Below are positions 1 through 12,575 of a stretch of 64,000 bases of DNA, in pieces. How positions within the stretch are numbered: position 1 is the stretch's first letter; every line of letters begins with the position of its first letter. The notes below the pieces were generated by a model that searched no databases, was not told the origin of the DNA, and was given only the letters and a program-made list of their open reading frames with translations. A program made the position numbers and the translations under genes. The DNA comes from Larix kaempferi (Eukaryota > Streptophyta > Pinopsida > Pinales > Pinaceae): the NCBI GenBank assembly GCA_027924585.1, contig BSBM01000047.1, positions 27,399,001 through 27,463,000 of the forward strand, given 5' to 3'.

Positions 1-315
1 TTTAGTAGTAAGTAATTACTATAATATCTAATAAACTTTATTTAAAATACAAAATATTTGAAATTCTTGTTTGGTAAGTAATTACCATAATTTCTAATAA
101 AATGTATTTAAAACAAAAAATATTTAAAGAGTTTTAAAATACAAAATATTTGAAATGCTTGTTTGGTAAGTAATTACCATGATTTCTAATAAAATGTATT
201 TAAAACACAAAATATTTAAAGAGTTTTAAAATACAAAATATTTGAAATGCTTGTTTGGTAAGTAATTACCATGATTTCTAATAAAATGTATTTAAAACAC
301 AAAATATTTGAAGAG
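1..315. repeat. 92-bp tandem repeat, about four copies
   Basis: The motif GGTAAGTAATTACCA recurs at about 73, 165 and 257, a period of 92 bp. A diverged, shortened first copy begins near position 7. The unit is AT-rich and carries a short palindrome (GTAATTAC). The array is cut by the window edge, so its full length is unknown. No coding potential is seen. Confidence 0.9.
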
Positions 316-1860
316 CCTGTTTATGATGAGATATTTTCTTTAAATTAGATATTATTTACATGTTAAAAACATAGTAAAAATATATGAAAACATTTGAATT
401 TCAAATAATAGTTTTATTGTGTTAAAAAGTAGCAAGGTAAAGGATTTAGTGCATGTAAAGTCATTTTTAACTTTTTATAAAAATATTATAAAATTAAAAT
501 AAAAATATATATTAACTTTTATAAAAAATTAAAATTAAAATATAAATATAAATTATTAAAGAAAGAAAGGTCATTTTAATTTCATGGCATTCAAAATAAA
601 AGCTTATCACATGAAAGATTATCACAATCTTAATCCAACAATATTTCATTTTTTTTAAGAATGGTGGAAGGAGACCAAACAAAAATGCAAATCCTTTTGA
701 CACTGTAGTTTTAGTAAATATTATACGCATTATCAAAGAAAAAAGTGATGTCCATTTTATCATTTTATAGTTTTGATAATGAAAGGTTATCATCATTTCC
801 ATTTATGGCATTGAAAATGAAAAGTTGCCCCAATTTTAATTAGTTAATATTTCATTTTTAAGAATGGTTGAAGACCAAGTACAAATGCAAAGTCTTTTAA
901 GACTTTTAAAATTTGAAAGTATATTATAAATCAAGTATAAAATCTATATATAGATATAATTATTGATGGATATATTGAATAGATTGGTTATGAAAATTTA
1001 TAAATGAATTTTGTAGTGGATTATAGGAGAGAGATGTCACTAGTGGGTCACCTAAACTTATTCTCGTTAATTATCTATGTAGATGGTTCTATGTAGCATA
1101 TAAAAATTTGTATTAGTTTGGGACTATATGGAGGTTGGCAAGGTATTGATGACATATTCAATGGCTATATTTAGTACACCCATTATTTTGGTTTGTGAGA
1201 CCCCCTCCTTATTGTTATTATTTGTGATGGGATCGATTGTAGAGTGGTCTCTCCACCCTGAAAATGATTTTCCTTGCAACTTTAATTACGTATAGATTCC
1301 TTATTAGTGGTTAACCCTATCAAGTGTGCTTGTCTAACCACCTTTCATTAGGTACGCTTTATGGATGGTTCTCAGAGCACTGCCTTTAGTGAAAAGCTCA
1401 TTCCCTTGTCCTGGTGTAATCTTTTGTTTCTCATGTATGAAAGAGGGTTTGGAATTGCATTCAACTTGTAGAGTTGTGTAAGGAGAGAGGAATAATTTCA
1501 TTCTAGTCTGCGATAATGTGTTGTTTGGAACCATTTGTTGTGGGGAAAAAGACAATTGCTTAGATGTGTTTTGACATTATTCGCACCTGCAAAGAACCGA
1601 AGGGGAGTTGAAGGGAAATCAATAAGATTTTCTCTATTTTGGCTTGTATAATGAATTTTTCTAATTCCCCTTTTATTATGTGGCTATTGTGGTAGGGAAA
1701 CCATAGAGGGTTTTTTCATGGAGATGCAAAAACAATGTGTATGATGGCCAAAATTAGAACTCAAGGAGATGGAAGCTTCTTCTAGTGGTAGGTTTATATT
1801 CCCACCATCTAATGAACCTCTGTTTTTCAACAAATTAAAATTTTAGAGGAAATCTATATG
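316..1860. other. AT-rich stretch, no gene recognised
   Basis: Simple AT-rich sequence. At 480-560 and 640-960 there are loosely repeated segments around phrases such as 'aagaatggt.gaagacca'. The short open frames (512-802 and 1334-1555, minus) have no domain I recognise and are of chance length for this composition. Confidence 0.5.
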
Positions 1861-2066
1861 GCATTTTTCTACATATGGTTTCACTTGCATTTGTATTTTG
1901 GAAACTGTCTCTTTTAACTTATTCCTCATCCTTTTCTACTTGTGGGTTTCCTTGCATTTTTGTTTTGGAAACTGTGTGTCTTAGCTTGTTCCTTATATTT
2001 TTTTGCATGTGGTTTTGGTTGCATTTGGGTTTTCAAAATTGCATGTATTAGCTTGTTAGGCTTATG
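1861..2066. repeat. ~68-bp degenerate tandem repeat, three copies
   Basis: Three successive units share the order 'tgtgg.tt...ttgcatttg..ttttggaaactgt...tagcttgtt'. They have clearly diverged from each other. There is no open frame through the array. Confidence 0.7.
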
Positions 2067-2454
2067 TCTTAATTAAATTACTAAATGTTGTTGTAAGGTG
2101 GGCATGATATTGAGAGTGCACCCAATATTAGGCTTGAAGTTAAGGAGATTCAATTTAAGGAGTTTGATGTTCTTATCCAAAATTTGTACCTCCACATCAT
2201 AAACTTATTTAGTTTCTAATCGTCTTTAAAGATATTATGATATAGTTTCTTACCTTGAAAAATCCCATAAGAATCATAGCACAAAGGGTGGACCTTCTTA
2301 TCATAATAGTGCTTGAAAGCCATTAAATCTGTATTATCATCAAATTTCATATCCTCTTCAAGTATATTATTGATAGCTCCAAATTATTTATTGCTTCCAT
2401 TTCATGCTTTACTCTTTTCATTTGTTTGCTCCATTATGGAAGTTGTTTGTTTGT

Positions 2455-2780
2455 TTCCCTAGCTTGTTATAAATATTTGAATCAAGGTTGGGCATGGATA
2501 TGCATTCTTGTAATTGCATTTATTTGTTAGGATTTGTAGCATAAATCTTGAAGGTGTAGTTGTTGGATATGCATCCTTGTAATTGCATTTCATTGTTATA
2601 TTTTGTAGCATAAATCTTGAAGTTTTACTTCCTATTAATATTTTGTTGGGAGCATCCCTTTGATTGAAACATATGCACACCGTGGATTATAATAAGAGAA
2701 GTTGCTACTAGGACCAAGGAAAAACATTTTTTATTCTAGTGTAGTTACAAGTATGTTGTGTTTCTTTATACGTTCATTTT
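2455..2780. repeat. Dispersed repeat, copy A (partner at 6,106-6,380)
   Basis: This segment resembles 6,106-6,380 in order and wording (AGCTTGTTA.AAAT.TTTG, then a 'tatgcattc.t..ttgcattta' block, then 'a.caaggaa.a..attttttatt.tagtgt.gttaca'). Within copy A the block around 'gatatgcat.cttgtaattgcattt' is itself duplicated about 75 bp apart. The 73-codon minus-strand frame here is a by-product of this duplication. The parent element is unknown. Confidence 0.6.
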
Positions 2781-2914
2781 CCCATATAGTAGCAAGGCCA
2801 TGTAGAGGCATGAGATTCTCACTTTCAACTACCACGATATATAGAATGCATGCATGTGATAAAGTATTTCTATATCTGAATTTTGTTTCAAATGCAAGCA
2901 AAATATAGTGTAAT

Positions 2915-3165
2915 GAAAGCTAGTAACTTTAGATAGGAGATACAAAAAATAAAACATTATGATATTAAGAGTAACTAGTGAAATTATAAAATTGAGTTTA
3001 CCTCATTATATATCGTTGTTCATTGAGAAAGTCATTCCTGCTTATGAATGTGAGATAGACCGCTTTACACAAAACGTAAACATGAGCCTAACCTAAAGTC
3101 ATAAACTAAATTTATTAGACAGTAAGCCTTATATTATAATACCCCCTCTTAAGGATTATAGCACT
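2915..3165. repeat. Dispersed repeat, copy A (partner at 4,985-5,200)
   Basis: Shares an extended run of similarity with 4,985-5,200: 'tagataggaga.acaaaa', '...tcattgag.aagtcatt', 'tttacacaaaa.gt.aacatga.cctaacctaaagtcata'. The two copies lie in direct orientation on either side of the Copia gag relic, as fragments of one repeat family would. No coding sequence is seen. Confidence 0.6.
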
Positions 3166-3679
3166 AAAATAAAAGCATATTAACTCAAGTCAAAACACAC
3201 AAAGTGAAAATTAAAACATTAGAAACAAATGGAATTAAACATTCTTCAAAATATTATTCTTTGAAAACAGTTCCTCGATCGGGTGGATCTCCATCAAGTT
3301 GTCTCTTAACCTTTGTAAAGGTGTAGCTCCCAAGTTCTTGGATTCAACCTCCACAAAATCTCGAATTAAATTATTGGATAGCAATCTACATGTATATACC
3401 ATAACCTCATTATTAGAAAGCAATTCACATGCATGTCACAAAAAGCATAATGAGGGATAATTCCCAAGATCCAGAAGCTCCCAAACTATTTGGGCACCCA
3501 TATATGATGAGTTGTGTCTGCATTAGATCCCTTCCTATATTCAAAGTGTTGAATTCTTAAAATTCATATAATGCCCTTTCTTTAGTAAGTCCGTCACTAT
3601 TATCAGTATCAAGTGGATCTTCAACAATAGCTACATTATCTTCATGTGGTTTTTCTTTGAATTTTCCTAGAGAACATCA

Positions 3680-4260
3680 TTGGCACAAAATCTACAATTC
3701 CAAGTTGTGTGACATGTTTTCTCTCAATAGTAACATTCCTTCACCCCCTTGTATTTAGTTGATATACCACAATGTTTCTTGATTACAATGTCATCTTAAG
3801 TTCAGAACCACCTTCGGTTTTTATTGCAATGTTTCTCTTTTCTTTAGCTAAAAGAGAGAAAATCATAACTTCTAATGTTTGGGAAGGTAATTGATTGCGA
3901 GTGAAGATTAAATTATTTTATTAAGGAGATAGATTGTTTAACAAAATGGATTTGGAATCTTCTTCATCTACCATAGCTTTGAATTCAACTAGATTTCTGA
4001 TGAGAGATCTCATATCATTTATGTTTCTAGACATAGTGACTTTTGTAAACATCCTGAATTTGAAAAATTGTAGATTCAAATAAAACTTTTAATTAATTTC
4101 TTGTGGTCCAGTAGCTTATTCATATTTCCCCATATTAACTTGGATTAGTTTTACAGAACTTTATGATGTAATTTAGAGTCTGAGAGAGAAAGGACAATAA
4201 TAGATTTGTCTTTATCATCTTTGTTTTTTCCATTCCAATAACTTATTTGGAAATTGGACC
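3680..4260 (-). pseudogene. Decayed Copia-type gag (zinc-knuckle region)
   Basis: Read on the minus strand, about 4,080-3,930 gives a gag-like stretch including NINDMRSLIRNLVEFKAM, then EEDSKSILLNNL. This matches the usual Copia gag pattern in which a helical 'hypothetical capsid' segment ends in an I/ILLxxLP motif. Further downstream (about 3,760-3,690) an imperfect CCHC knuckle follows, C-Y-Y-stop-x4-H-x4-C, where the second cysteine codon is now a stop. Frameshifts and stops separate the blocks, so no protein can be made. The candidate LTR at 5,530-6,014 lies upstream in the same orientation and could be its 5' LTR. Family assignment rests on motif order only. Confidence 0.6.
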
Positions 4261-4984
4261 TATTGTTGATGTCTCGATCCCTTTTAAAATTACCCATAGG
4301 TTTTTAATCATCAAATGCATCTAAATTTGTACTTTCGAAGTGTGGAAATTGAAGCCAAAATATTTATCTAGAGGCATTTCCATAGTTTTATAGCAATATC
4401 TACTCACACAAAGAATATATTTTTCCACAAATAGGTAAAATACAACAAGAACACGCAAGAATTAAATCTATATACCACTAATATGTCAAATTTATTGTTG
4501 ATAAAATGGTATTTATCCTAAGAAGATGAAAATAAGTGATAGATGTTGAAATATAGCCATTGAAATAAAGACACAACCACAAAATATGTTAATTTCATGT
4601 AATATTTGCTAAAGAAAACTTTAATCAGTAGTTAAATTCTCTATAAAAACATATCTGGAAAATTGAATGGCAATGTAAGAGGTGTACAATGGCCATGAAA
4701 TCAAATCATACAACTATAAAATCAATTCATGCAATGGATAGATCATACGGCATTTGGAACAATTTATATTATGGTTGAGTCAAACGTATGGTAATTGAAT
4801 CGATTTATGTGATGGCTAGATGTCGGTGACTAATTCAATTTGTACAATGGTAAGATCATATAGTGGCTAGAAGCTATGCAGTTTTATGATAGATGGAATT
4901 AAAAAATCCATATGGATCTCTAATATGATACTTTGGCTACTATGATGGCTCAACCCTTCACCTATGTAATATGATAACATATTA

Positions 4985-5200
4985 CAAAATCTAGAAACCC
5001 TAGATAGGAGAGACACAAAATAACATGATATGATATTTGAGTAACTCGGACAATTATTATAATGGAATTTACCTCCTAATACATCATTATTCATTGAGCA
5101 AGTCATTTCCACTTATTAAAGTGGGATAGACTACTTTACACAAAAAGTGAACATGAACCTAACCTAAAGTCATACGGTGACTTATTACAAAATAAGCCTT
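4985..5200. repeat. Dispersed repeat, copy B (partner at 2,915-3,165)
   Basis: Second copy of the repeat described at 2,915-3,165, in the same orientation and with many substitutions. It overlaps short minus-strand frames that have no recognisable product. Confidence 0.6.
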
Positions 5201-5529
5201 ATGTTCTAACATATACGACATGTATTTCACATTTATTTTGAAGGTTTTATCCTCCATTTTCACATCAATGTTTTTTAAAACATGTAGCCCCATAGAGAAA
5301 ACAAAAAAAGTACAAACTTCAAACTTTGAGTCAAATTGTTCATGAGGCAAAGAGATATGCCAAAAAGAGTAATTAGAAAAATGAAAATGGAATCAATGTT
5401 AGAAACAAAATTTCCCTATAAATTCTCATATTTTTTAATATTCCAACATAATGCCCATCAAATAGCAAGCTAAGTTCCTCTATACTACATGAAACTTTTT
5501 AGATTTGTATGTGAGAAATACCAGATCTA

Positions 5530-6014
5530 ATAAACTAGCTACCTATCTATGAATCCAACAACATATCAATCATAAAAAGAACAGAAAGAGAAAAGGGACA
5601 AGAGTACACCAGATATATGTGGTTCACCCAAATGGGCTACGTTCACGGGAAGTTTCTCTTCTATTATCTCCAGAAATCTCCTTCATTCTTACAAAGAGAG
5701 AAACTCCACAATAACCCCAATACAAAGATAGCACATTGCTTGTATGATTTTGATATGAGATGATGTGCCTTAAGATCCCCCCTTGACTCTATTATATACC
5801 AAGAGATGTGGAGGAATTACTCTCACATATTGCTTGTGGGATAATATAATTCTCCTTCATAACACCTCTTTATATAATATTTTATATCAAGAGTATACTA
5901 TTCCATAATAAATATGGGATAAATGGTTTACTCTTTTACATAAGATTGTGGACAACTTCCAACATAATACAAATACATTATTACCTTCCAAGGAATATAA
6001 TATATTCCAACATT
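5530..6014 (-). mobile_element. Candidate LTR of a decayed Copia element
   Basis: On the minus strand the segment opens with TGTTGGAATATATTATATTC and contains two TATA-like stretches ('ATTATATAAAGAGG' and 'GGTATATAATAGAG') ahead of a leader-like region. The left edge is uncertain. Just beyond it the minus strand reads CTGGTATTTCTCAC, which may be a decayed tRNA-Met primer-binding site. No target-site duplication was found. It sits upstream, in the same direction, of the gag relic at 3.7-4.3 kb. Confidence 0.45.
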
Positions 6015-6105
6015 GTAAAGTTTGAAATAGAAAATATGAATGATGAAGTCAATTTTTCTCTTTGTATTTCTCTGCTCCCTTTATGAACATATTTTTCTAT
6101 TGCCC

Positions 6106-6380
6106 CAGCTTGTTAGAAATGTTTGCCTCAATGTTAGGTAGGTATATGCATTCCTAGTTGCATTTATTTTCTCTCTTTCCTCGCAAAAATATCACATTTA
6201 TACATGCTATTAATAGTTTGATAGAGTATTTAAGGGTATCCCTTTCATTGCATCATTTGTGACTTATATGGTTGTCCCATTTTCACACCATGCAATATTT
6301 ACATCTACTAGCATCAAGGAAGAGGAATTTTTATTATAGTGTGGTTACAATTATAGTATGCTTCTTTATGTGTTAATTAT
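6106..6380. repeat. Dispersed repeat, copy B (partner at 2,455-2,780)
   Basis: Second copy of the repeat at 2,455-2,780, same orientation, diverged by substitutions and small indels. No coding sequence is recognised. Confidence 0.6.
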
Positions 6381-8603
6381 GTCTCATAAATGTATAGTTG
6401 GTTGGTAGTAGTACTATTTTATTGATAAACTACATTTAGTTGTCTACGATATGTATCATGTCGGGTAATGATATATTTTATTTAAGTTCGATATTAGTTT
6501 CTCCGTAGTATTCTTCCATTCGTCTTCTCCATGACCATTCCCCTCCCCTTCTTCTACAGAACTTGACAACTTATTTATTATGGGCATCCATTTGTAGGTG
6601 GAATCCTTTGAAAAAATTGTTGGTTTTGGGACGTATATAGCTTATGAATTTTGTTTACAAGTACTTATTGGATTCCCAAATCTTAAGATTGAGGATGTTG
6701 ATAATTTAGGAACCATCCTCATGAATATATTTATTATCGTAGCTATTTCGCATTGTTGGGATTCATTGATGTTGTTCTAATCCATTCTTTTAGACCCTTG
6801 TTTTAGATAGTGGTTATAGCATATGTATTAAGCCAATATATTTTTTGCATCTTCTTTTAGGTTGGATAGAAATTAATGTTTTGGTTTCCAATGGATTTTA
6901 TATTTCTAGATGGGAGAATAGGTGCCTTGAACCTACTTTATTCTTGCGCTAGCATTCATTGTAATAATTGTTGTTTCCCATAGCAAGGTCACTATTATAT
7001 TCTCCCTTAGAATTGAATATTTTTGTGTGTGTAGATATTGTCTTAAGGTATGTGTAATATCTATATCGTAATCACTATACATAATGCATTAATTAGCTCA
7101 TTACTTCATTTTTTTAGAATGCATTGTGTTTTCTGGGTGCGTATCATGAGATGATGTTTGGTATGTTTATTCTCTTTGGGTTGTGATTTGGAGTTGTGTC
7201 AATCATAATTTAGTGTGAGATATAGAGAATTAGATTTTCATTTATAGTAATATTATCAAAACACAATTCCTTAAATTGAAGAGGAAAATATGACCTAGGA
7301 ATTAATTAGTAAATTCCCTTGTAAAATGGACTTGAATACATACTAATTAAGACTTTAACTTACATTAAAGGAAAACTGGGAAACACCCAAAAAGTGCCTC
7401 TATAATAAAACCCACATTCATGTGGTTAGGATGAGCATAAAACATCTTCATGCTTGACGAGGATGATTATAATCATTCCTTAAGTATGTTATTGTTTCCT
7501 ACATTTGTTTGCCTCAAGTAGGTTGAATTTCTTGCATTTCCTCGATGCCATTTCACTACTTGAAACCAAGGTGCAATAGGGAGACTATAGTTCTAATTTG
7601 TGTTCAATACTCCCATAAGAGTTGGACATCTTGGAAAATAATATATTGGATTACCTCCTAAATTAGTAGGAAGAGAAGGGAGAGGTGTTGCCAAGATGAT
7701 AGTGGGGGATCTAAATATAATTTATTGGGTCTTGGAAGATTCACCTAGTTTCTACAACTCGATACACTTAATTAGTCAATTTTTTGTTGAAATTCATTTG
7801 TAGTCCTATAAATATCCTCTCTCCTTTATTTATCCTTTTGAATTTTCTCCACGCCTTTCATTTCTCTTTTTCATGCCTTGCTAGTTGTTTTTAGTACTTT
7901 TTTTTGCATTTCCCTTTCCCTTTGAAGCCTCTCCTTCTTTGATTATTCTTCTATGTAGCAATCCTTGCTACACTCTTATCATTTGCAAGATCATTCTTCT
8001 TTTGTTTCAATTCCAGCATATCCTTATTATTTTGTTATACCATCACCAAGAGTATGGCATAATGCTTTAAAGTTATCCATTGGAAACTCCTACTTAAGTG
8101 AAGAAAGTATTTTGATCATATTTGTGCTTTCTCTAACACTCTCTCCATTGGAAGCCTTAAGAATTGTCCAAGTAAAGGTATAATACTTGGTTGATTATGA
8201 TGATCATAGGGAATATATGATTCTTCTTTGTTGTATTATCCATTTGGATTTTCATAACCTCCATTCTATTCTTCCATACCTACAATATTAACAAAATAAT
8301 AGACAAATGCATCATTGCTCAAATTTGTTGGCAATAAAGGCATGCTATAGCTTTCTTCATTAGTGTTGGTAAATCAATATTTATATTCATATTCATAATG
8401 GATTTTTCAAATCACTCAGGGATGATTTACTTGTCTTGGAAATCTCAATTTATCATTGATGCTTACCATTGCTTGATGACCTTTAGTCATATTCAATTAT
8501 TTGACAATGTCATTTTGAATCTATTATATAGAATTTGTATTTGATATTTTTGATGCAACCACTTCCATATTCTCTTTAGTATCTTTATCATCTAACTGAG
8601 TAG

Positions 8604-8606
<3 letters not shown>
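6381..8606. other. No gene recognised; TATA-like box near 7,807
   Basis: AT-rich sequence without a recognisable coding region on either strand. The only regulatory-looking element is CCTATAAATATCC at 7,805-7,817 on the plus strand, followed by pyrimidine-rich sequence. This is the usual look of an LTR or gene core promoter, but no LTR edges or downstream gene could be tied to it. Confidence 0.35.

Positions 8607-8665
<59 letters not shown>
8607..8665. repeat. Compound microsatellite (TC)14(CA)15
   Basis: An uninterrupted TC run (8,607-8,634) passes directly into an uninterrupted CA run (8,634-8,665). Runs this long and pure are prone to slippage. Confidence 0.97.
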
Positions 8666-8666
<1 letters not shown>

Positions 8667-9000
8667 TAATTATGAAGCACTTATTGTCCCTAAACAAGTG
8701 TTATCGTTTGGATCTCCTGGTGAAGATAGCATCCCGCATTTACATTTATGGGTTTCCAAACACTGCACATGCATCCAATGGTACCACATATACTTCAATT
8801 GCATCAATGAAATCAACACTAATGGAAAATATGATCTTACATTGTTCGGTAAATCTCAATTACACATCCTTATGAACCCATCCAAGTGGGTATGAAAGAG
8901 GATGCTCATGAACTTCAAATTCAAAATTACTTTTGAAATCCTCTACTTTGAGGTTATCTTGTGAACCAGACTCAAATATAACATCTTATACCTTGATCTT
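8666..9000 (-). pseudogene. Decayed Ty3/Gypsy retropepsin (protease) region
   Basis: One minus-strand frame runs from about 9,000 to 8,668 with four stop codons and no frameshift. It contains, in order, FESGSQDNL (the D-S-G-S active-site region of LTR-retrotransposon proteases with D changed to E), HPLSYPLGWV, CKIIFSISVDFID, VVPLDACAVFGNP, and MRDAIFTRR. This string of blocks is the retropepsin-like region between gag and RT of plant Ty3/Gypsy elements. The active-site change and the stops show it is dead. Upstream minus-strand sequence to about 9,480 may be the preceding gag end but is too decayed to call. The 126-codon plus-strand frame at 9,096-9,476 is not supported by any domain. Confidence 0.6.
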
Positions 9001-9986
9001 CTTTGCATGTATATTGGTATGAAATAGTTTACTCTTCTCCTTCTCTTCACTATGAGGGAGGTTGTTAATGTTCACCTCCCTATACACTGTAGAATATGCA
9101 ATTATGTTATATGTTTCTAAGTTACTCTATATTTGATTATGTCAATCCATGCCTCGTATGTTATTATTCATGGGCTCCTTTTCACAATTCCTTGGATTCA
9201 GGGCATGATGTAGATTTCATCTTCATATTCTATACAACCATTTATGTAGCTATAATGTTCACAGTGGTTACTTGGATGCTCGCTTTGATGCACAATGACA
9301 TCATCTTTTTTTCATTTCCCTTTCCACTTCCTCTTTCCATCATTGGAAGCACCTTTCTAGTCTACCTATCAAAAACTAGTTGGTTGTCCTTTCTTCTTGT
9401 CCATCTCCGAGTGTTATGCTTCCACATAAGAATCATCAATAGACTTACTCTTGAAGAGCATAACTTTCCTCTTTAAATGGATATATAGGGAACCCAAGTA
9501 CATAAGGACTACATTTATGCTATTAGGATATATTCCCAACCAAATGATTTGTCTTTTAAAATTGGTAATGTTTTAAACATGGTAGTGTAATAGTGTATGT
9601 ATTTTCCTTGCTTTTATCTATAATGGTGTCAATGGATCCTTTAGTCATCTTCATACTCATACTTGTCTACCTACACAAGACATATATTTTGTTCTTAAAA
9701 ACCACCAAAATAAAGAGGCTAATAAGATCATCAAGAAGAATATGCCAACGTTAGAACGGTGGACCCTCTAAAAAAGAAAAAAAAAACTACAAATAAATAG
9801 TGTAGTAGAGATAAACATTTTGTATGATTTACAAAAAAAAATTGTACACTATACACTACTATATGTATTATTTTATGTACCATATAATATTGTTGTAAAT
9901 GATGTTTTTAATTTTATTATACTATTGTGATGTGTGTGTGCATTGTTTAACAATTAATATCATGGCTATGGGGAGATTGGATTGAT
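9001..9986. other. No gene recognised
   Basis: Low-information AT-rich sequence. The left part may be the 5' remainder of the Gypsy relic on the minus strand. The right part contains adenine-rich runs (9,770-9,840) and nothing coding. Confidence 0.4.
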
Positions 9987-9996
9987 GTGAGTTGAT

Positions 9997-10011
9997 GGGG
10001 GGGGGGGGGGG
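9997..10011. repeat. Uninterrupted run of 15 G
   Basis: Fifteen consecutive G residues at the left border of repeat R copy 1. Such a run can form a quadruplex and is prone to slippage and to sequencing error. Confidence 0.9.
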
Positions 10012-12561
10012 ACAAGAATCCATATGAGACATAATTAATTAATTTCAATTGTAATTGTTTTATTTGAAATCCTTTAATAGACCTTGCTATATCAACCCCC
10101 AAACTTTGGGTATTTAGGTATTCAAAAGGTTGACGAGAAGGGGAAATACACTGAAGTTGTTGATTGGCTACTTATAAACAAGCATCCCCCTCTAATGAAG
10201 GGTTTTATATAATATTTAAACACATTCATGTATACTAATTTCTATGTTATGTTGGACTACCTACCACCAAGTATTTCATCATAGTTTAGAACATTTCTAA
10301 TACATATGAAACAATTCAGGAGAGGAAATTGGTATTTGAATTCATTGTGAATTTTACATCTTATGAATAGTATAGGTAGGATTATTAAGATAGATGTCAC
10401 AACTCTTCTATGTCATATTTATCATTCTCATTCGGTCCAACTTTTTGGAAAAATCTTGTGGTCCTTTCCATATTACCCTAGATTTTGGAAGTTGCTAGTG
10501 AGATGGACACTCCCAAGCACTAAATTGCTCTACAACTTATCTATAAATAGTTGTTTCATGACATACAATGGAGTTGTGATTTTAGAAGTCTTACCACTAT
10601 AAGAGAATGGAAAACACAATTACTCCTATACCATATTCTAATATTATTTGTATATTAGGTGTTCATCATAGTGATACCATGTGACCTTCTGATTGGTCCC
10701 TGGGTATACAAATACTTGTGCACCTATGAGTCTTCAAGAATCCCCTATGTAGGTCATTTATTTGTGGTTTTGTCGATATGTATCAAATTATCCTTACTTC
10801 TGTGGTAGGGTTCATGTAATTCAATCTATACCACCCAGCATATGCACATATTGTAATTTAAATTGAGGATGGGGCACAATCCCATGGATTATCGTTGGTT
10901 ATACTTTGGTCTAGTTGGGTAGGTTGTATTTATTTGTGGCCCGCCAATAAGCTAGAGTACCCTTTAGAGTAAGGTTCAGGGAAGGTAACCTCTTATCATC
11001 TCCAACTTTGTACCTCGTTTTTTCAAAATTTATTTAACATTGCCAATCCCATCATAAAGGTATTATAATGATGCATTATAATTATTTTGTCAAAAGAAAG
11101 TGAAATGACTAAATACCAATTTAGTTGCAATGGTGAGTAGTCTCAATGTCTATTCTCAATCAACATTTCTAAAAGAGGAAAGAACTCATAATTATGTAAT
11201 TGGAATTAATTTAGACTCAAATGATGTTGCAACAACTCATAATGATGCATTGTTGAAACAATGTTGATGGGGAAACCAAAACCAACCTATTTGGTTTTTT
11301 TAATTAAACATATGTTGATTAACCAACTTGTCAAGCATCGCAAGTATAAGAGAAATGTCAAATTTGCATCACTTAAGAGATGTACCATTTAATTTTAACG
11401 TCCAAAAAATGTCTATTAAGCGATGTTTCTAACATTTAGTGAACGTCCATTAAGTGTCATTTCTAATGTCAAATAAATGTCGCTAAATTGTTGTTCATAA
11501 TGTCCAACTAACATCCCTTAAGTGACATTTTTTCACTTTTAAAATGTTGAATCTTCAACACATATTCATCAACATCAACATAAGTTTATCGTTCGATATT
11601 TTCTCAATTCAAAAAAATGTCGAACTACCATAAAATTTGGACCCCAAATATAATAGCGATAGCTTGTGTTTTCCTTACTCAAGATTTTATCTTTGTTGTG
11701 AGATTTATTTTTAAATTAATTTGAAATCATCCTTGGATGTCTTCTACCACATGATAACATACAAAGAAAATACATCCAAAGAAATTATTAACATTGGGTT
11801 AAGTATGGGTTGTGAGTATATGTTGCAGTATCAAAAATTAATTGTGCAATTTGCAAATAACTTTGTTGCTTTACTTCCCTCATTTTATAATTAATGGAAC
11901 AAGAAAAAAAATCATATTAATTATATCAATGCTTTGTCATTGCATATAAATTTGCATGAAACAAAGTATGGAGTGGAGTCAATATAAGGGTTGTTGAAAA
12001 AGGGCATTGAATTACTTTGAAAGAATGTGTATTGTTTATATCAAATCACTTCTTACTCTATTACACTATTTTATTTATACAGACATGTATATTGTATTAT
12101 ATATTTAGATATACTCATTACACTTTATTTCTATGTTTGCAGATGGAAATTTAATAGGAGGAACAAAATCACGCCAATCAACAAAACATTGGATCACATA
12201 ACCCATGTACAATATTACCTACAATTGATGAAAAAATGAGGCATGCAAATAGCTCAATAAATGACACCAATTTGAGTGAGAAATGGTGATCAATATAATT
12301 GAATGTTATTACAACTTGTATGTTTTCAAATGTCTTTATGTGAAAATCAAACGTTTTGTTTAATATTTTGGAATATTGTCCCAATTGGATGACCATAGAC
12401 TACCAATAAGTGTAACAATTACATATTGGCATTTTCATTATTATAAATCTCCATGTTGTTACATCTCTTATTCATATATAATGAAAATGGGTTTCTTACT
12501 CTATTGCATTGTCTTATGTTGAAAATCGTTACATTGTCAATTAAATATAGATGATTAATAT

Positions 12562-12575
12562 ATGGATGAATTAAA
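12562..12575. repeat. LINE target-site duplication, left copy
   Basis: ATGGATGAATTAAA, matched at 32,613-32,626 with one mismatch (G/C). It runs into a 12-A stretch (12,573-12,584). For a minus-strand LINE a 3' poly(A) tail would appear as T on the plus strand, so this A run is not an ordinary tail. Confidence 0.75.

Larger units (their letters stand above)
9987..12575. repeat. 3.1-kb repeat R, copy 1, left part (interrupted by the LINE)
   Basis: Aligns collinearly with 33,272 onward: ACAAGAA.CCATATGAGACAT at the start, the block around 'gaacacattc.tgtatactaatttctatg', the block of short 'aatgtc' phrases near 11,340-11,540, and 'cattggatcacataacccatg' near 12,185. Copy 1 resumes after the LINE at 32,613. 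There is no conserved open frame shared by the two copies, so this is noncoding repeat DNA. A 15-G run (9,997-10,011) lies at its very start. Copy 2 has only short G runs at the matching place. Confidence 0.85.

Noticed and set aside
2459-2680. 73-codon ORF with an internal amino-acid repeat
   Set aside because: The repeat comes from a DNA duplication within a noncoding dispersed repeat. There is no homology to a known protein.
9096-9476. 126-codon plus-strand ORF with hydrophobic stretches
   Set aside because: No recognised domain. It lies opposite the minus-strand Gypsy relic and its hydrophobicity follows from T-rich composition.
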